From positions 841,629-905,628 of the forward strand of contig NZ_MU158689.1 of NCBI RefSeq assembly GCF_015209965.1: a DNA stretch of 64,000 nucleotides, written 5' to 3'. Positions 1-9,256 of the stretch are shown here, piece by piece (position 1 is the stretch's first letter; each line of letters opens with the position of its first letter). The translations under genes were made by a program, and so were the position numbers. The notes beneath the pieces were generated by a model that was given only the letters and a program-made list of their open reading frames with translations, was not told the DNA's origin and ran no database searches. Origin of the DNA: Sphingobacterium pedocola. GTDB taxonomy: Bacteria > Bacteroidota > Bacteroidia > Sphingobacteriales > Sphingobacteriaceae.

Positions 1-44
1 GTTTTGAAACTGATCCCTGAACACCCCCAGCTTTCGCTAACGCA

Positions 45-72
45 AAAATCCCATCATTTCTGATGGGATTTT
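45..72 (-). terminator. Rho-independent terminator of tRNA-Ser
   Basis: A perfect 12-bp inverted repeat (45-56 pairing with 61-72) has a 4-nt loop. Read on the minus strand it ends in a T run, directly downstream of the tRNA-Ser gene. Confidence 0.75.
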
Positions 73-75
73 CTG

Positions 76-160
76 CGGAGAGCGAGGGATTCGAACCCCC
101 GAACCTGTGACAGTTAACGGTTTTCAAGACCGCCGCATTCGACCACTCTGCCAGCTCTCC
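76..160 (-). tRNA. tRNA-Ser (anticodon UGA)
   Basis: On the minus strand a cloverleaf can be drawn: a 7-bp acceptor stem GGAGAGC/GCTCTCC, an anticodon loop CTTGAAA closed by a 5-bp stem (one G-T pair), a long variable arm typical of class II serine tRNAs, and a T arm with GGTTCGAATC-type sequence. The discriminator base is G, as expected for Ser. CCA is not encoded. Confidence 0.95.
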
Positions 161-328
161 GCGACAAAAGTAGAAATTCTGTCGTTATTTGCAAAATTTA
201 TTTTGAAAAACATCACGCTTAAAAGCATCCTAAGATCAATTCTGTTGATTGTTAGCTTTTTGCGAAAAAATACTTTTTTTATTTTGCAGATAACCTGCAA
301 ATGGCTACTTTTGCTTCACCGAAGGAAA

Positions 329-402
329 GCGCCCATAGCTCAGCTGGATAGAGCAACGGTTTTCTAAACCGTCGGTCACAGGTTCGAATCCTGTTGGGCG
401 TA
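329..402 (+). tRNA. tRNA-Arg (anticodon UCU)
   Basis: The 74-nt cloverleaf has acceptor strands GCGCCCA/TGGGCGT with discriminator A, an anticodon stem ACGGT/ACCGT around the loop TTTCTAA (anticodon TCT), and a T arm ACAGG-TTCGAAT-CCTGT. CCA is not encoded. A TTTG at 259-262 and an ATTTTG at 281-286 upstream resemble a weak Bacteroidota promoter. Confidence 0.95.
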
Positions 403-407
403 CAGCA

Positions 408-444
408 AAAAAGGGGAGTTACGGTTTGGTAAATCCTCTTTTTT
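408..444 (+). terminator. Terminator of tRNA-Arg(UCU)
   Basis: A 10-bp stem (408-417 with 434-443, one G-T pair) is followed by a run of T. It lies 6 nt after the tRNA and ends its transcription unit. Confidence 0.65.
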
Positions 445-882
445 CTTTAATGGCAATTTCGGAATACCCTGCAGCTATTTAATAGATCTGGCGCAACGTT
501 GTAGTTGCGTATTGGTATCTGCTAGATATTTTTTAATACAACTTACCCTCTTTTTCTATAGCTTTTTACAACATTGCAAAAAAGGATTCAAGTAATTTAG
601 ATTCTTGTGCAGGTGTGTAAAAAAAATAGTTTCTTTTTTGGCACTTGATTTTTTTAAAAAGGTTTTTCCAAAGCGCATAAATCAGATTTTAAGACGTGAA
701 AAATGACTTTCATCAGGCCTTGTTATGGGGTGAAATCGCGTCAAAAAGTTTTTGGGGATATACTCATTTTTGATACATTTTACCCCATTTGGTATTATCA
801 GAGACATTTTAACATAAAAGATTAAATTTGTTTGTAACGAAGACAATGTTTTTGACACCAATAGTTTAAATAATTTATACGG
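445..882. other. Intergenic region without a recognised gene
   Basis: About 440 nt of AT-rich sequence lie between the tRNA-Arg terminator and the S9 peptidase. Reading frames are short and broken. A TAAATTTG at 823-830 matches the Bacteroidota -7 box and could start the peptidase mRNA, but no TTTG sits at the usual 19-20 nt upstream. Nothing else was recognised. Confidence 0.5.
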
Positions 883-3153
883 ATGAAGAATTCTATTTTA
901 GTTGCAGTATGCGTAATTTTGGGAATGACAAATAGTTTTGCCCAAGTAAAAGGAGATTGGAAAGGAACATTGGCAGTACAGGAGGGGGTGTCGCTGGATC
1001 TGATTTTCCATTTTACAGAAAAAGACGGAAAATTGGAAGGTACCATGGATGTACCGGCTCAGGGAGCTGTAGGGCTTCCGCTCACCGAGGTGAAGTTTGA
1101 AAATTCATTGCTGACACTTTTCCAAAGTCAGGCAGGGATTAAGTATGAAGGTACATGGGCCGATCACAAAATCGAAGGAAAATTTATACAAGGGGGGATG
1201 GAGCTACCTTTGAATTTAGAAAAGGTAATCATCACGAAGCCCGGCGATACGACGTTGGTATCTTCAACTGAGGATCTAGTCGCATTGGCTTCTTTGGCAG
1301 ATGGTAATTACAAATATAAAGTGGAAGATTACTTTGCTAAGCCTAAATCTTCCAGTTTCCAACTCTCACCTAATGGGAGATACCTATCTTATATGGAAAA
1401 AGATGATCACAACAAAAGACATGTGATGATTAAAGAGGTTTCGACTGGTAAAGTAGCCCTTGCAATCGAAGAGAAACAGGAGCTTATACGAGGGTATGGA
1501 TGGATTAATGACAGTCGTTTGGTCTATGTAATGGACAAAGGCGGAGATGAGAACTATCACTTGTATACGGTGGACCTGGACGGCAATAATAATGTAGACC
1601 TTACTCCATATGACGGGGTTCAAGCGAGTATTTTGAGTTTACTTAAAGAACAGAAGGATTTTATCATTATATCCATGAATAAGGATAATAAACAAATCTT
1701 CGAACCATATAAGGTTAACGTGAATACAGGCGAACTGGTAAAGCTTTTTACGAATGACGATCCAGCTAATCCGATCGCTGGTTACGATTTTGATAAAGAC
1801 GGAGATCTTCGTGGATATAGCAAAATGCAGAATGGAATCAATCAACAATATTTCTATAAACCGCAAGGTGCGGATGATTTTGAATTGTTCCATACGACCA
1901 AATGGGACGATAGTTTTTCTGTATTATCCTTCAACTATGCAAGTGAAAACCCAGATGATGCCTATGTGTTGACCAATTTGGATTCGGATAAAGCACGTAT
2001 TATATTGTATGATTTTAAAACTAAAAAAAATCTAAAGGAAATATATTCCAACGAAGATTTTGACGCTTCTATTTTAGGTCTTTCTCGCAAGCGTAGTTGG
2101 GAAATTGATTATTTAGGATATGAGGGGGAGAAAGTAATTATAGAACCGGTAAGTACTGCATTTAAGAAGATTTATGCGAATGTCTCTGAAGAGTTCCCAG
2201 ATCATCAGTTTTCTATTACAGGTAAAACGGATAATGAAGATCAGTATCTTATATTAGTGCAAAGTGATAAATTATATGGTAAATATTACAGCTATAACGC
2301 ATCTTCCGGTAGGCTAGAATTACTTTATGATCTCATGCCGCAGCTAAAAGAAGAAGATATGGCCGAAATGCGTCCTATAAAGTTCAGAACACGGGATGGA
2401 CTAATTGTTCATGGATATATCACATTGCCCAAAGTTGCTTTAGAAGGTGAAAAAGTACCTCTCGTAGTAAATCCACATGGTGGCCCACAAGGAATTAGAG
2501 ACAGTTGGGGATTCAATCCGGAGACACAATTGTTTGCAAGTCGTGGTTATGCTACTTTACAAGTGAATTTTCGTATTTCGGGGGGGTACGGCAAAGAGTT
2601 TTTACGGGCTGGTTTCAAACAAATCGGCCGTAAAGCAATGGATGATGTAGAAGACGGCGTAATGTATGCTATTGAACAGGGCTGGGCAGATAAAGAGAAA
2701 ATCGCGATTTACGGAGGAAGCCACGGAGGCTACGCTACGTTGATGGGATTGATTAAAACACCGGAGTTATACAAAGCAGGCGTGGACTACGTAGGTGTAT
2801 CTAATATTTATACATTCTTCGAATCTTTCCCCGAATATTGGAAACCTTATAAGGAGATGATGAAAGAAATTTGGTATGATCTAGACAATCCCGAAGAAGC
2901 GGTGATTGCTAAAGAAGCTTCTCCGGTTTTCCATTTGGATAAAATTAAAGCTCCATTATTTGTCGTTCAAGGTGCAAATGATCCGCGCGTAAAAATTACC
3001 GAATCAGACCAAATTGTCGAGGCTTTGCGTGATAAAGGTGTTGATGTGCCTTATATGGTGAAGTATGACGAAGGACATGGTTTTGCGAAAGAAGCAAATA
3101 GTATCGATTTTTATAAATCAATGTTAGGATTTTTTAGCAAGTATCTTCACTAG
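883..3153 (+). CDS. Secreted S9-family prolyl oligopeptidase-like peptidase
   Basis: This is a serine peptidase of the prolyl oligopeptidase family (S9), probably acting on oligopeptides in the periplasm. Residues 1-21 form a signal peptide ending in FAQ. Residues 22-115 are a small beta-rich N-terminal domain, apparently an addition seen in Bacteroidota members. A beta-propeller-like region follows, then the C-terminal alpha/beta hydrolase domain from about residue 500. The catalytic triad is visible: Ser613 in GGSHGG, Asp700 in GANDPRV and His732 in EGHGF. At 756 residues it is a little longer than typical S9C members because of the extra N-terminal domain. The gene stands alone and is followed by its own terminator. 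Family assignment is firm; substrate is unknown. Confidence 0.9.
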   Translation: MKNSILVAVCVILGMTNSFAQVKGDWKGTLAVQEGVSLDLIFHFTEKDGKLEGTMDVPAQGAVGLPLTEVKFENSLLTLFQSQAGIKYEGTWADHKIEGKFIQGGMELPLNLEKVIITKPGDTTLVSSTEDLVALASLADGNYKYKVEDYFAKPKSSSFQLSPNGRYLSYMEKDDHNKRHVMIKEVSTGKVALAIEEKQELIRGYGWINDSRLVYVMDKGGDENYHLYTVDLDGNNNVDLTPYDGVQASILSLLKEQKDFIIISMNKDNKQIFEPYKVNVNTGELVKLFTNDDPANPIAGYDFDKDGDLRGYSKMQNGINQQYFYKPQGADDFELFHTTKWDDSFSVLSFNYASENPDDAYVLTNLDSDKARIILYDFKTKKNLKEIYSNEDFDASILGLSRKRSWEIDYLGYEGEKVIIEPVSTAFKKIYANVSEEFPDHQFSITGKTDNEDQYLILVQSDKLYGKYYSYNASSGRLELLYDLMPQLKEEDMAEMRPIKFRTRDGLIVHGYITLPKVALEGEKVPLVVNPHGGPQGIRDSWGFNPETQLFASRGYATLQVNFRISGGYGKEFLRAGFKQIGRKAMDDVEDGVMYAIEQGWADKEKIAIYGGSHGGYATLMGLIKTPELYKAGVDYVGVSNIYTFFESFPEYWKPYKEMMKEIWYDLDNPEEAVIAKEASPVFHLDKIKAPLFVVQGANDPRVKITESDQIVEALRDKGVDVPYMVKYDEGHGFAKEANSIDFYKSMLGFFSKYLH

Positions 3154-3171
3154 TAAGATTCGGATGATTAC

Positions 3172-3203
3172 AAAAAAAGCACTTCATTATGGAGTGCTTT
3201 TTT
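3172..3203 (+). terminator. Terminator after S9 peptidase
   Basis: A 12-bp A/T-bordered inverted repeat (AGCACT/AGTGCT core, 9-nt loop) ends in six T, 18 nt after the peptidase stop codon. Confidence 0.85.
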
Positions 3204-3318
3204 GTTATGCAGGGGATTGTATATTGTTGACGTTTGTCGTTTCGCAAACGACTATAATTTGATTAAGACAAAACTTTTTTGATTCTTTTCTACTTAATAT
3301 AATAACAGAGAACTAAAC

Positions 3319-5538
3319 ATGAAAATTGCTTACATTAGTACTTACCATCCGAGACAATGCGGAATAGCTACCTTTACCCACGATATTTTTTCCGCTATTT
3401 CATTTAATGATAAACATGAAAAAATTAACCAGCACATTTTCGCACTGACGGATGAAGGAGAAGAGTATGATTATCCTGAGGAAGTTGTGTTTTCGATAGC
3501 GCAACAGACGGAAGGTGATTACATTGAAGCCGCTAAATATATGAATACACGTGATTACGATATTTGTGTGTTGGAGCATGAATATGGGATTTTTGGAGGA
3601 AAAAGTGGGGATTTTATACTTTCGCTGATCGATCATCTTCATATTCCACTTCTCGTAAACCTGCACACCGTATTGGAAAGCCCGTCTATTGATGAGAGGT
3701 CAATTTTAATCCGCATAGCACAGCGTGCTTCAAAACTTGTGGTGATGAGTCAATTTGCTATTGAGTTACTTACCCGGGTTTATAAAATTCCAGAAGTGAA
3801 AATACTACTGATTCCACATGGTGTTCCTCAATTTTCGGTCAAACACCAAGATGCTAAAAATGAATTAGATCTTTCTGATCGAAAAGTGATCATGACATTT
3901 GGTTTTATTGGTCGAAGTAAAGGAATTGACGTCGCGATAAAAGCTTTGCCGGCGTTGGTTGCCAAATTTCCAGACGTTTTATACTTAATTGTCGGTAAAA
4001 CACATCCCACTACGCTGAAACGAACCGGGGAGGAATATCGATATTATTTAGAAAATTTGGTCGAAGAATTTAATCTCCAAAACAATGTACGCTTTATTAA
4101 TTCGTTTGTTGATATAGCCGATCTATCGCTTTACTTATCTGCATGCGACATATATATTACACCCTACGTCAATGAAGCTCAGATTACGAGTGGTACATTA
4201 TCTTTTGCAGTTGGTGCCGGAGCTGCAGTGTTGTCTACCCCATACTGGCACGCGAAAGAGATGCTTGCAGAGGGGCGGGGCGTGCTGTTTAACTTTAACG
4301 ACGATAAGAACTTAGCAGATATATTATTAGATCTTTTTTCCAACCCGGATAAACTAAATGCCATCCGTCACAACGCTTACCTGTATGGACAGGAGCTTTC
4401 CTGGCATAAATTAGGCGTTAGGTATATCAACCTTTTTGAGAAAGTGGCTAAACGTCTACTGGACAGGGATACCGAAAATTCATGGGCAGAGATAGCAGGA
4501 CAGGTTCCAGAATTCGATCTAACACATTTAAAAAGGCTAACCAATCATGTGGGTATCCTGCAGCATGCCAGATATGCGACACCAAACTATCACTATGGAT
4601 ATTGTCTGGATGATAATTGTCGTGCCATGCTATTGACGCTCATGGCTTATGAAATGAAACCTTCAGAAGAATTGGAAGGGCTAATTTCTACCTATTTGAA
4701 TTATGTGCATTATATGCAGTTGGATAATGGAAAATTTAGAAATTTTATGTCCTTTTCCAACGAATTTCTAGATGAAGAGGGTACTGAAGATTCATTTGGA
4801 CGCACAATATGGTCTTTGGGATATTTATTAAAGACCGCTCCTTTCAACGGTTTTTATCAGATGGGAAAGGAACTTTTTTTTGATGCTGTCCCGCATTTTA
4901 GAAGCATGAAGTCGGTACGCTCAACAGGTTACGCCATCATGGGTATGACCTATTATCTCGAACACCAGCCGAATGATAGAGATATATTGGAAGAATTGAA
5001 CGCAATGGCTTACTATATGGTCAATGAGTATAAACAAAATTCAAGTGAAAGCTGGCGATGGTTTGAAAAGATCATTTCGTATGATAACGCACTCTTGCCG
5101 CTCAGTATTTTAAGGGCGGGAGAGATTCTGAAAGACAGTGTTTTAATTGAGGTGGGAATGCAGAGCTTTGCATTTTTGGATCAATTGATCTTCGAAAAAG
5201 GATATTTATCGATCATCGGAAATACGAAATGGTACGTGGAAGGTGCCGAAAGAAGCAAATTTGGTCAACAACCCATTGAGGTATCTACCGTAGTTTTACT
5301 CTATCACCAAGTTTACGAAATGACACAGGATGAAAAATACCTCGCAAAAATGGTAAGTTCATTTCAATGGTTTTTAGGTAAAAATGAGCTTCATCTCGGT
5401 TTATATGACGCTGAAACGAAAGGTTGCTGCGACGGATTAGAAAGCCATGGCGTAAACCGCAATCAGGGGGCGGAAAGTACGATCTGTTTCTGGATTTCAT
5501 ACTTGGATGTAAGGCGGATACTCATTGCATTGACCTAA
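3319..5538 (+). CDS. GT4-type glycosyltransferase with C-terminal alpha-helical domain
   Basis: The N-terminal 380 residues form a GT-B glycosyltransferase of family 4. They open with IAYISTYHPRQCGIATFT, carry the second Rossmann-fold strand with FGFIGRSKGIDVAIKALP near residue 195, and hold the donor-binding NEAQITSGTLSFA segment near residue 285. From about residue 405 to 739 the protein is an alpha-helical region reminiscent of six-hairpin (alpha/alpha toroid) domains. The gene converges on a GH130 gene with a 4-bp overlap of their ends. This GT/GH130 pairing recurs in Bacteroidota and suggests joint handling of a mannose-containing glycan or oligosaccharide. The exact sugar cannot be read from the sequence. 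No signal peptide is present, so it is probably cytoplasmic. Confidence 0.85.
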   Translation: MKIAYISTYHPRQCGIATFTHDIFSAISFNDKHEKINQHIFALTDEGEEYDYPEEVVFSIAQQTEGDYIEAAKYMNTRDYDICVLEHEYGIFGGKSGDFILSLIDHLHIPLLVNLHTVLESPSIDERSILIRIAQRASKLVVMSQFAIELLTRVYKIPEVKILLIPHGVPQFSVKHQDAKNELDLSDRKVIMTFGFIGRSKGIDVAIKALPALVAKFPDVLYLIVGKTHPTTLKRTGEEYRYYLENLVEEFNLQNNVRFINSFVDIADLSLYLSACDIYITPYVNEAQITSGTLSFAVGAGAAVLSTPYWHAKEMLAEGRGVLFNFNDDKNLADILLDLFSNPDKLNAIRHNAYLYGQELSWHKLGVRYINLFEKVAKRLLDRDTENSWAEIAGQVPEFDLTHLKRLTNHVGILQHARYATPNYHYGYCLDDNCRAMLLTLMAYEMKPSEELEGLISTYLNYVHYMQLDNGKFRNFMSFSNEFLDEEGTEDSFGRTIWSLGYLLKTAPFNGFYQMGKELFFDAVPHFRSMKSVRSTGYAIMGMTYYLEHQPNDRDILEELNAMAYYMVNEYKQNSSESWRWFEKIISYDNALLPLSILRAGEILKDSVLIEVGMQSFAFLDQLIFEKGYLSIIGNTKWYVEGAERSKFGQQPIEVSTVVLLYHQVYEMTQDEKYLAKMVSSFQWFLGKNELHLGLYDAETKGCCDGLESHGVNRNQGAESTICFWISYLDVRRILIALT

Positions 5539-7001
5539 GATTCGATCAATACAGTGAGAAGTTCGTCTAAATCGATTGTTGCATAGGTTGAAGCGTAGTC
5601 AGACATCGCATACGGTATGATTAGATGACCATTATGCACAATTTGTCCACATGAATATACCACATTCGGTACGTAACCTTCGCGTTCCTCTGCATTGGGA
5701 TATAAAAGCGGTTCCTTGAGTTTACCAATAATTTTTGTAGGGTCTTCCAGGTCAAGTAGTATTGCACTAATGGTATATTCCCGCATTGGCCCAACGCTGT
5801 GGGTAAGTAAGAGCCAACCCTTATCTGTCTCTATTGGCGATCCGCAGTTACCCAGCTGTATAAACTCCCATGGATATTCGGGGCCTGTGAGCAGGGTTAT
5901 GTCTTGTTGCCAATTATTGATGTTGTCAGAGAAGGCGACATAATTATTTTCGCCATCTACGCGACAAAGCATCGCGTATCTTCCATTAATTTTTCGAGGA
6001 AAGAGCGCGGCACCTTTATTTGCTATCTTTCCATTAATGGGCAACACCTTAAAATGTATAAAATCTTTTGTAGACAACAATTTTGGTAATATAGTGAAAC
6101 CGTCGTAGGCAGTATATGTCGCATAGTAAGTAACTCTACCTTTTTCGTCAATAAACCTTACAAAGCGCGCATCTTCAATGCCTCTTTTTTCGGTATCACT
6201 TATCGGGAAAATAACCCGTTCTGAGATGGATGTGTCTAAGGAGTAAGTCATTTCATAGTGCGATGAAGCGAGCCACATCATCTGATGCATTAACGTTTCA
6301 CCGTCTGCACTCAGCTCATTTTCGCGCTGTATCTCTGTAACATATCGACGCAGCTCTTCATACGTAAATGTCTCCGTTAGTTTATTTTTAATGATTTCCA
6401 AGACATCTTCTTCCGGATAGTGCATCTGTAGTAGCTTATTGACAAAATCTTCCTTCTGATAGCGATGGCTTTTTATCACCTTAGGTTTTTCCAATAGACC
6501 GCCTGCTGTATCTTGTTTAATATTTAAATCATTATCGATGATAGCCGACCGAAATACGATAGATGAAACATGACCTTCGCCCGTAGCCCTAAAACTTAAA
6601 ATTATCCTTTTTTCGCCATCACGCAGTTGGGTTTGATCGATCGCTTCCACTACCGAAGGATTGAAAAAGGCAGCCGCTTCGATAGAGTATTCCATCGTGA
6701 AATAAGCACCGATGAGTAGTTTTTGCTTATATGAAATGTCCGTATCTTGGATATTCATACCGTGAAGAATAGATTGTGTACGTTTATAGTTTTTTTCAAG
6801 AATAGAAACAACACTCCGGTGGCGTTTTGAAAAATTGCGTAGTACCTGATTCAGTGTATCCGCCTGTTGTTGTTTGCTCATGCTTAACACGCGATTTACA
6901 ACTTTTATCGAACGTTCGACACTCAGGTTAAAATAGCGCGCTAATACACGTTTGGGATCCGGTTTGAAGAAGATATTTTTTCTTATAATATTAAGGCTCA
7001 T
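5535..7001 (-). CDS. Glycoside hydrolase family 130 protein (mannoside phosphorylase-like)
   Basis: This looks like a GH130 enzyme, a five-bladed propeller family that phosphorolyses or hydrolyses beta-mannosides. GIEDARF near residue 275 matches the family motif holding the catalytic Asp, and blade segments such as NKGAALFPRKINGRYAMLCR and GPEYPWEF follow. The start at 7001 (MSLNIIRKN) is preferred. An in-frame ATG 93 nt further upstream would add an uncharacteristic basic/hydrophobic leader. About 130 residues of N-terminal helical sequence precede the propeller, which is more than in minimal GH130 phosphorylases. The 3' end overlaps the convergent GT4 gene by 4 bp. Substrate (manno-oligosaccharide, Man-GlcNAc or other) is not determined. 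Confidence 0.85.
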   Translation of the reverse strand: MSLNIIRKNIFFKPDPKRVLARYFNLSVERSIKVVNRVLSMSKQQQADTLNQVLRNFSKRHRSVVSILEKNYKRTQSILHGMNIQDTDISYKQKLLIGAYFTMEYSIEAAAFFNPSVVEAIDQTQLRDGEKRIILSFRATGEGHVSSIVFRSAIIDNDLNIKQDTAGGLLEKPKVIKSHRYQKEDFVNKLLQMHYPEEDVLEIIKNKLTETFTYEELRRYVTEIQRENELSADGETLMHQMMWLASSHYEMTYSLDTSISERVIFPISDTEKRGIEDARFVRFIDEKGRVTYYATYTAYDGFTILPKLLSTKDFIHFKVLPINGKIANKGAALFPRKINGRYAMLCRVDGENNYVAFSDNINNWQQDITLLTGPEYPWEFIQLGNCGSPIETDKGWLLLTHSVGPMREYTISAILLDLEDPTKIIGKLKEPLLYPNAEEREGYVPNVVYSCGQIVHNGHLIIPYAMSDYASTYATIDLDELLTVLIES

Positions 7002-7188
7002 GAGTGTTTTTATTTGTAACGGTGAAATACTGTTAATTGTTTGTATGCAATATACAATTTGCCGCAAGAATATCATTAATTTTGGAGGTAACAAAACAAT
7101 GAGGGGGTGAATTTCGACATCTCAATAATATCGTTAGGGAAGATCTGGTAAATTATGTTCGAAAAATAAGATACGTAACATTATACAT

Positions 7189-7995
7189 ATGAAACAAAAA
7201 ATATCGCTGGTTTTGGGAAGCGGTGGCGCACGGGGTATTACGCAGATCGGCGTTATTAAACTTTTGGAAGAACGGCAGTTGGAGATTGACGAAATTGTAG
7301 GGTGTTCTATAGGTTCATTGGTCGGGGCAGCGTATGCAGGAGGAAAAGTAGCGTTACTTGGGGAATGGATGAGTAAACTTACAAAAAGAGATGTCTTTAG
7401 GCTACTCGATTTCTCTGATCCACGGTATGGTTTGTTTAAAGGTATGCGTATATTGGAAACATTGCACAGCATTTTCGGCGATGTTAATATCGAAGACCTT
7501 CCAATCAAATACACCGCAGTGGCCACTGATCTGCGAAATAATAGAGAGGTGCTTATGCGAGATGGGAGTATTTATCATGCGATAAGAGCTTCTATTGCGA
7601 TACCCGCCGTGTTTACCGGAATTGATTCGGACGATCGTTATTTAGTGGATGGCGGTGTGCTAAATCCTTTACCTGTTAATCATGTACAAAATAAAGAGAA
7701 TATTATAATTGTCGTCAACCTAGATGGTAAACCGAATGCACCATTAACAAAGACAGTCAAAAAATTGAATGCTGTGGCTCTATTGCAAGAATCTTATTAC
7801 GCCATGCGCCGACGGCTTAGTGAAATGAGTTTGGAACTATATAAACCAGACTATGTCATTCATATTCCGCACAATATGGCCGGAATATGGGATTTCGGCC
7901 ACGCTGCCGAACTTATTGAAAAAGGGTACGCACTCGCAGCAGATGCTATTCCAAATGAGATTCTTCAAAAAAGTGCGGTTAGTCTTCAATCCTAA
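7189..7995 (+). CDS. Patatin-like phospholipase
   Basis: This is a patatin-family lipid acyl hydrolase, a cytoplasmic or membrane-associated enzyme with a Ser-Asp dyad. The oxyanion-hole loop GSGGARG sits at residues 10-16, the nucleophile elbow GCSIGS has Ser40, and the catalytic Asp154 lies in DGGVLNPLP. At 268 residues it is the compact single-domain bacterial form related to RssA-type proteins. No signal peptide or transmembrane segment is visible. It is transcribed divergently from the GH130 gene, with about 190 nt between start codons. The physiological lipid substrate is unknown. Confidence 0.9.
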   Translation: MKQKISLVLGSGGARGITQIGVIKLLEERQLEIDEIVGCSIGSLVGAAYAGGKVALLGEWMSKLTKRDVFRLLDFSDPRYGLFKGMRILETLHSIFGDVNIEDLPIKYTAVATDLRNNREVLMRDGSIYHAIRASIAIPAVFTGIDSDDRYLVDGGVLNPLPVNHVQNKENIIIVVNLDGKPNAPLTKTVKKLNAVALLQESYYAMRRRLSEMSLELYKPDYVIHIPHNMAGIWDFGHAAELIEKGYALAADAIPNEILQKSAVSLQS

Positions 7996-8017
7996 CCGCC
8001 TGCACTAAGTCAATAAG

Positions 8018-8842
8018 TTAATTTTCCAATAAAAAGGTATTCATTTGTTTATTGAAAGCTAGGGGATCTTCCACATTGGGAAGATGTCCACAATTCTCCA
8101 ATTCGGTAAATTGTGATCCTTTTATTTTTTCATGCATTATTTCCATTGGTTCTCTAGGTGTAATTTTATCTAGAGATCCTCGAAGGAGTAAAGTCGGGAC
8201 ATTTATCTTTTTCAATACCTCCGATGTATCTGTGCGTGCAGCGAGTGCCAGGAGGGTAGCACATATATTGTTCACCGTATTGCGTCGGATACTACTTTTA
8301 ATCATTTCAACAGCTTCTGGTTGCTTTTCAATACTCTCTTTGGCAAAGAGGTTGTCGATAAAGCCGATGGCAAAAGGCCTCCGCCCATGTTGTAAAACAG
8401 ATTGTATGGTATCGAAGCGTTTCTGTTTTCCGGCGTTGTCGTCTGCAAGATGATGGGTGTCAGATAATATCAATCCTGTGATTTTTTCAGGAAACAATTC
8501 GTAAGCACGAAGGGCGATGTACCCACCCATTGAGATCCCACATAATGTCACATTATGCAGGTCTAGTTTCTCTATAAATACTTTGAGGTCTTTAGCAAAT
8601 ACGTCAATACTAAAAAATCCATGACCACTTGTTGTCAGTCCATGTCCTCTTATATCTACTGCAATACCAGTGATGTTGTCTTCCAAGGATTCGAGTTGAT
8701 CTTTCCACATATTTTTATTAAAAGGAAATCCATGAAGAAAAATAATTGTCTTCTCATTCTTCTCGGTTGCCTTTTTTATATAGTAAGAGATGCTGATGTC
8801 ACCAATTCGGATCTTATTTGTACGCATTATACGTTCTGTCAT
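8018..8842 (-). CDS. Alpha/beta hydrolase
   Basis: This is an alpha/beta-fold hydrolase of the esterase/lactonase type resembling 3-oxoadipate enol-lactonase-like proteins. Visible elements are the oxyanion-hole LHGFP (36-40), the nucleophile elbow GISMGG with Ser104, Asp225 in RGSLDKITP and His253 in GHLPNVEDP. A small cap region lies between about 125 and 190. Methionine 6 (start at 8827) is an equally reasonable initiation codon, because the conserved part begins at IRIGDISISYY. It converges with the patatin gene, 22 nt apart. Substrate is unknown; the family is too broad to be specific. Confidence 0.85.
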   Translation of the reverse strand: MTERIMRTNKIRIGDISISYYIKKATEKNEKTIIFLHGFPFNKNMWKDQLESLEDNITGIAVDIRGHGLTTSGHGFFSIDVFAKDLKVFIEKLDLHNVTLCGISMGGYIALRAYELFPEKITGLILSDTHHLADDNAGKQKRFDTIQSVLQHGRRPFAIGFIDNLFAKESIEKQPEAVEMIKSSIRRNTVNNICATLLALAARTDTSEVLKKINVPTLLLRGSLDKITPREPMEIMHEKIKGSQFTELENCGHLPNVEDPLAFNKQMNTFLLEN

Positions 8843-8923
8843 AAAAATAATAAATATAAATATATTGATATCAACAATATAGCGAAAAGATTGTTTTTAA
8901 ACGATTAAAAAAGCGAAAAATAA

Positions 8924-8954
8924 TTTGCAAAATTTAAAAAAGTGTCGATATTTG
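8924..8954 (+). promoter_or_regulatory. Promoter of first tRNA-Arg(ACG)
   Basis: A -33 box TTTG (8924-8927) and a -7 box GATATTTG (8947-8954, one mismatch to TAnnTTTG) are separated by 19 nt, as expected for the primary sigma factor of Bacteroidota. Confidence 0.7.
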
Positions 8955-8962
8955 CATCACTA

Positions 8963-8985
8963 AAACCAATATATAGTATTGGTTT
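8963..8985 (+). other. Hairpin in tRNA leader
   Basis: A perfect 9-bp inverted repeat (AAACCAATA / TATTGGTTT, 5-nt loop) lies between the tRNA promoter and the mature tRNA 5' end. It would fold in the precursor leader. Confidence 0.5.
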
Positions 8986-8998
8986 CAAATAAAATGCT

Positions 8999-9072
8999 GC
9001 GCTCATAGCTTAATTGGATAGAGCACCTGACTACGGATCAGGAGGTTAGGGGTTCGACTCCCTTTGAGCGCA
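8999..9072 (+). tRNA. tRNA-Arg (anticodon ACG), copy 1
   Basis: The 74-nt cloverleaf has acceptor GCGCTCA/TGAGCGC, anticodon stem CCTGA/TCAGG around the loop CTACGGA (anticodon ACG, read as ICG after deamination), a T arm with GGTTCGACTCC, and discriminator A. It is identical to the second copy at 9257. Confidence 0.96.
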
Positions 9073-9178
9073 CATTATTTCTTTCCAAAACGCAATTATC
9101 CAACTTTTATCTTCTCTCGTTATCGCAACTATCTGATAGCACACATTATTATAATGAATTCCAAAATGTAAAAAAAAG

Positions 9179-9210
9179 TTTGCGATAAACTATATAAATC
9201 TCTATATTTG
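9179..9210 (+). promoter_or_regulatory. Promoter of second tRNA-Arg(ACG)
   Basis: A -33 box TTTG (9179-9182) and a perfect -7 box TATATTTG (9203-9210) are separated by 20 nt. The sequence ATTTGCATCAC after the -7 box is shared with the promoter of the first copy. Confidence 0.8.
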
Positions 9211-9256
9211 CATCACCAAAACAGAAAAGGCTGTTAGTCATGAAGTGATGGTTGCC

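Noticed and set aside
107..367. 86-codon open frame spanning both first tRNA genes
   Set aside because: It runs through tRNA-Ser (antisense) and tRNA-Arg and has no protein-like composition.
3230..3243. 14-bp exact repeat of ACGTTTGTCGTTTC at 3230-3243 and 62697-62710
   Set aside because: Several 14-mers are expected to recur by chance in 64 kb, and the two sites lie in unrelated contexts.
7134..7526. 130-codon frame antisense to the patatin gene
   Set aside because: The opposite strand encodes intact patatin catalytic motifs over the same stretch.
8052..8453. 133-codon frame antisense to the alpha/beta hydrolase
   Set aside because: It is fully contained in a gene with an intact catalytic triad on the other strand.
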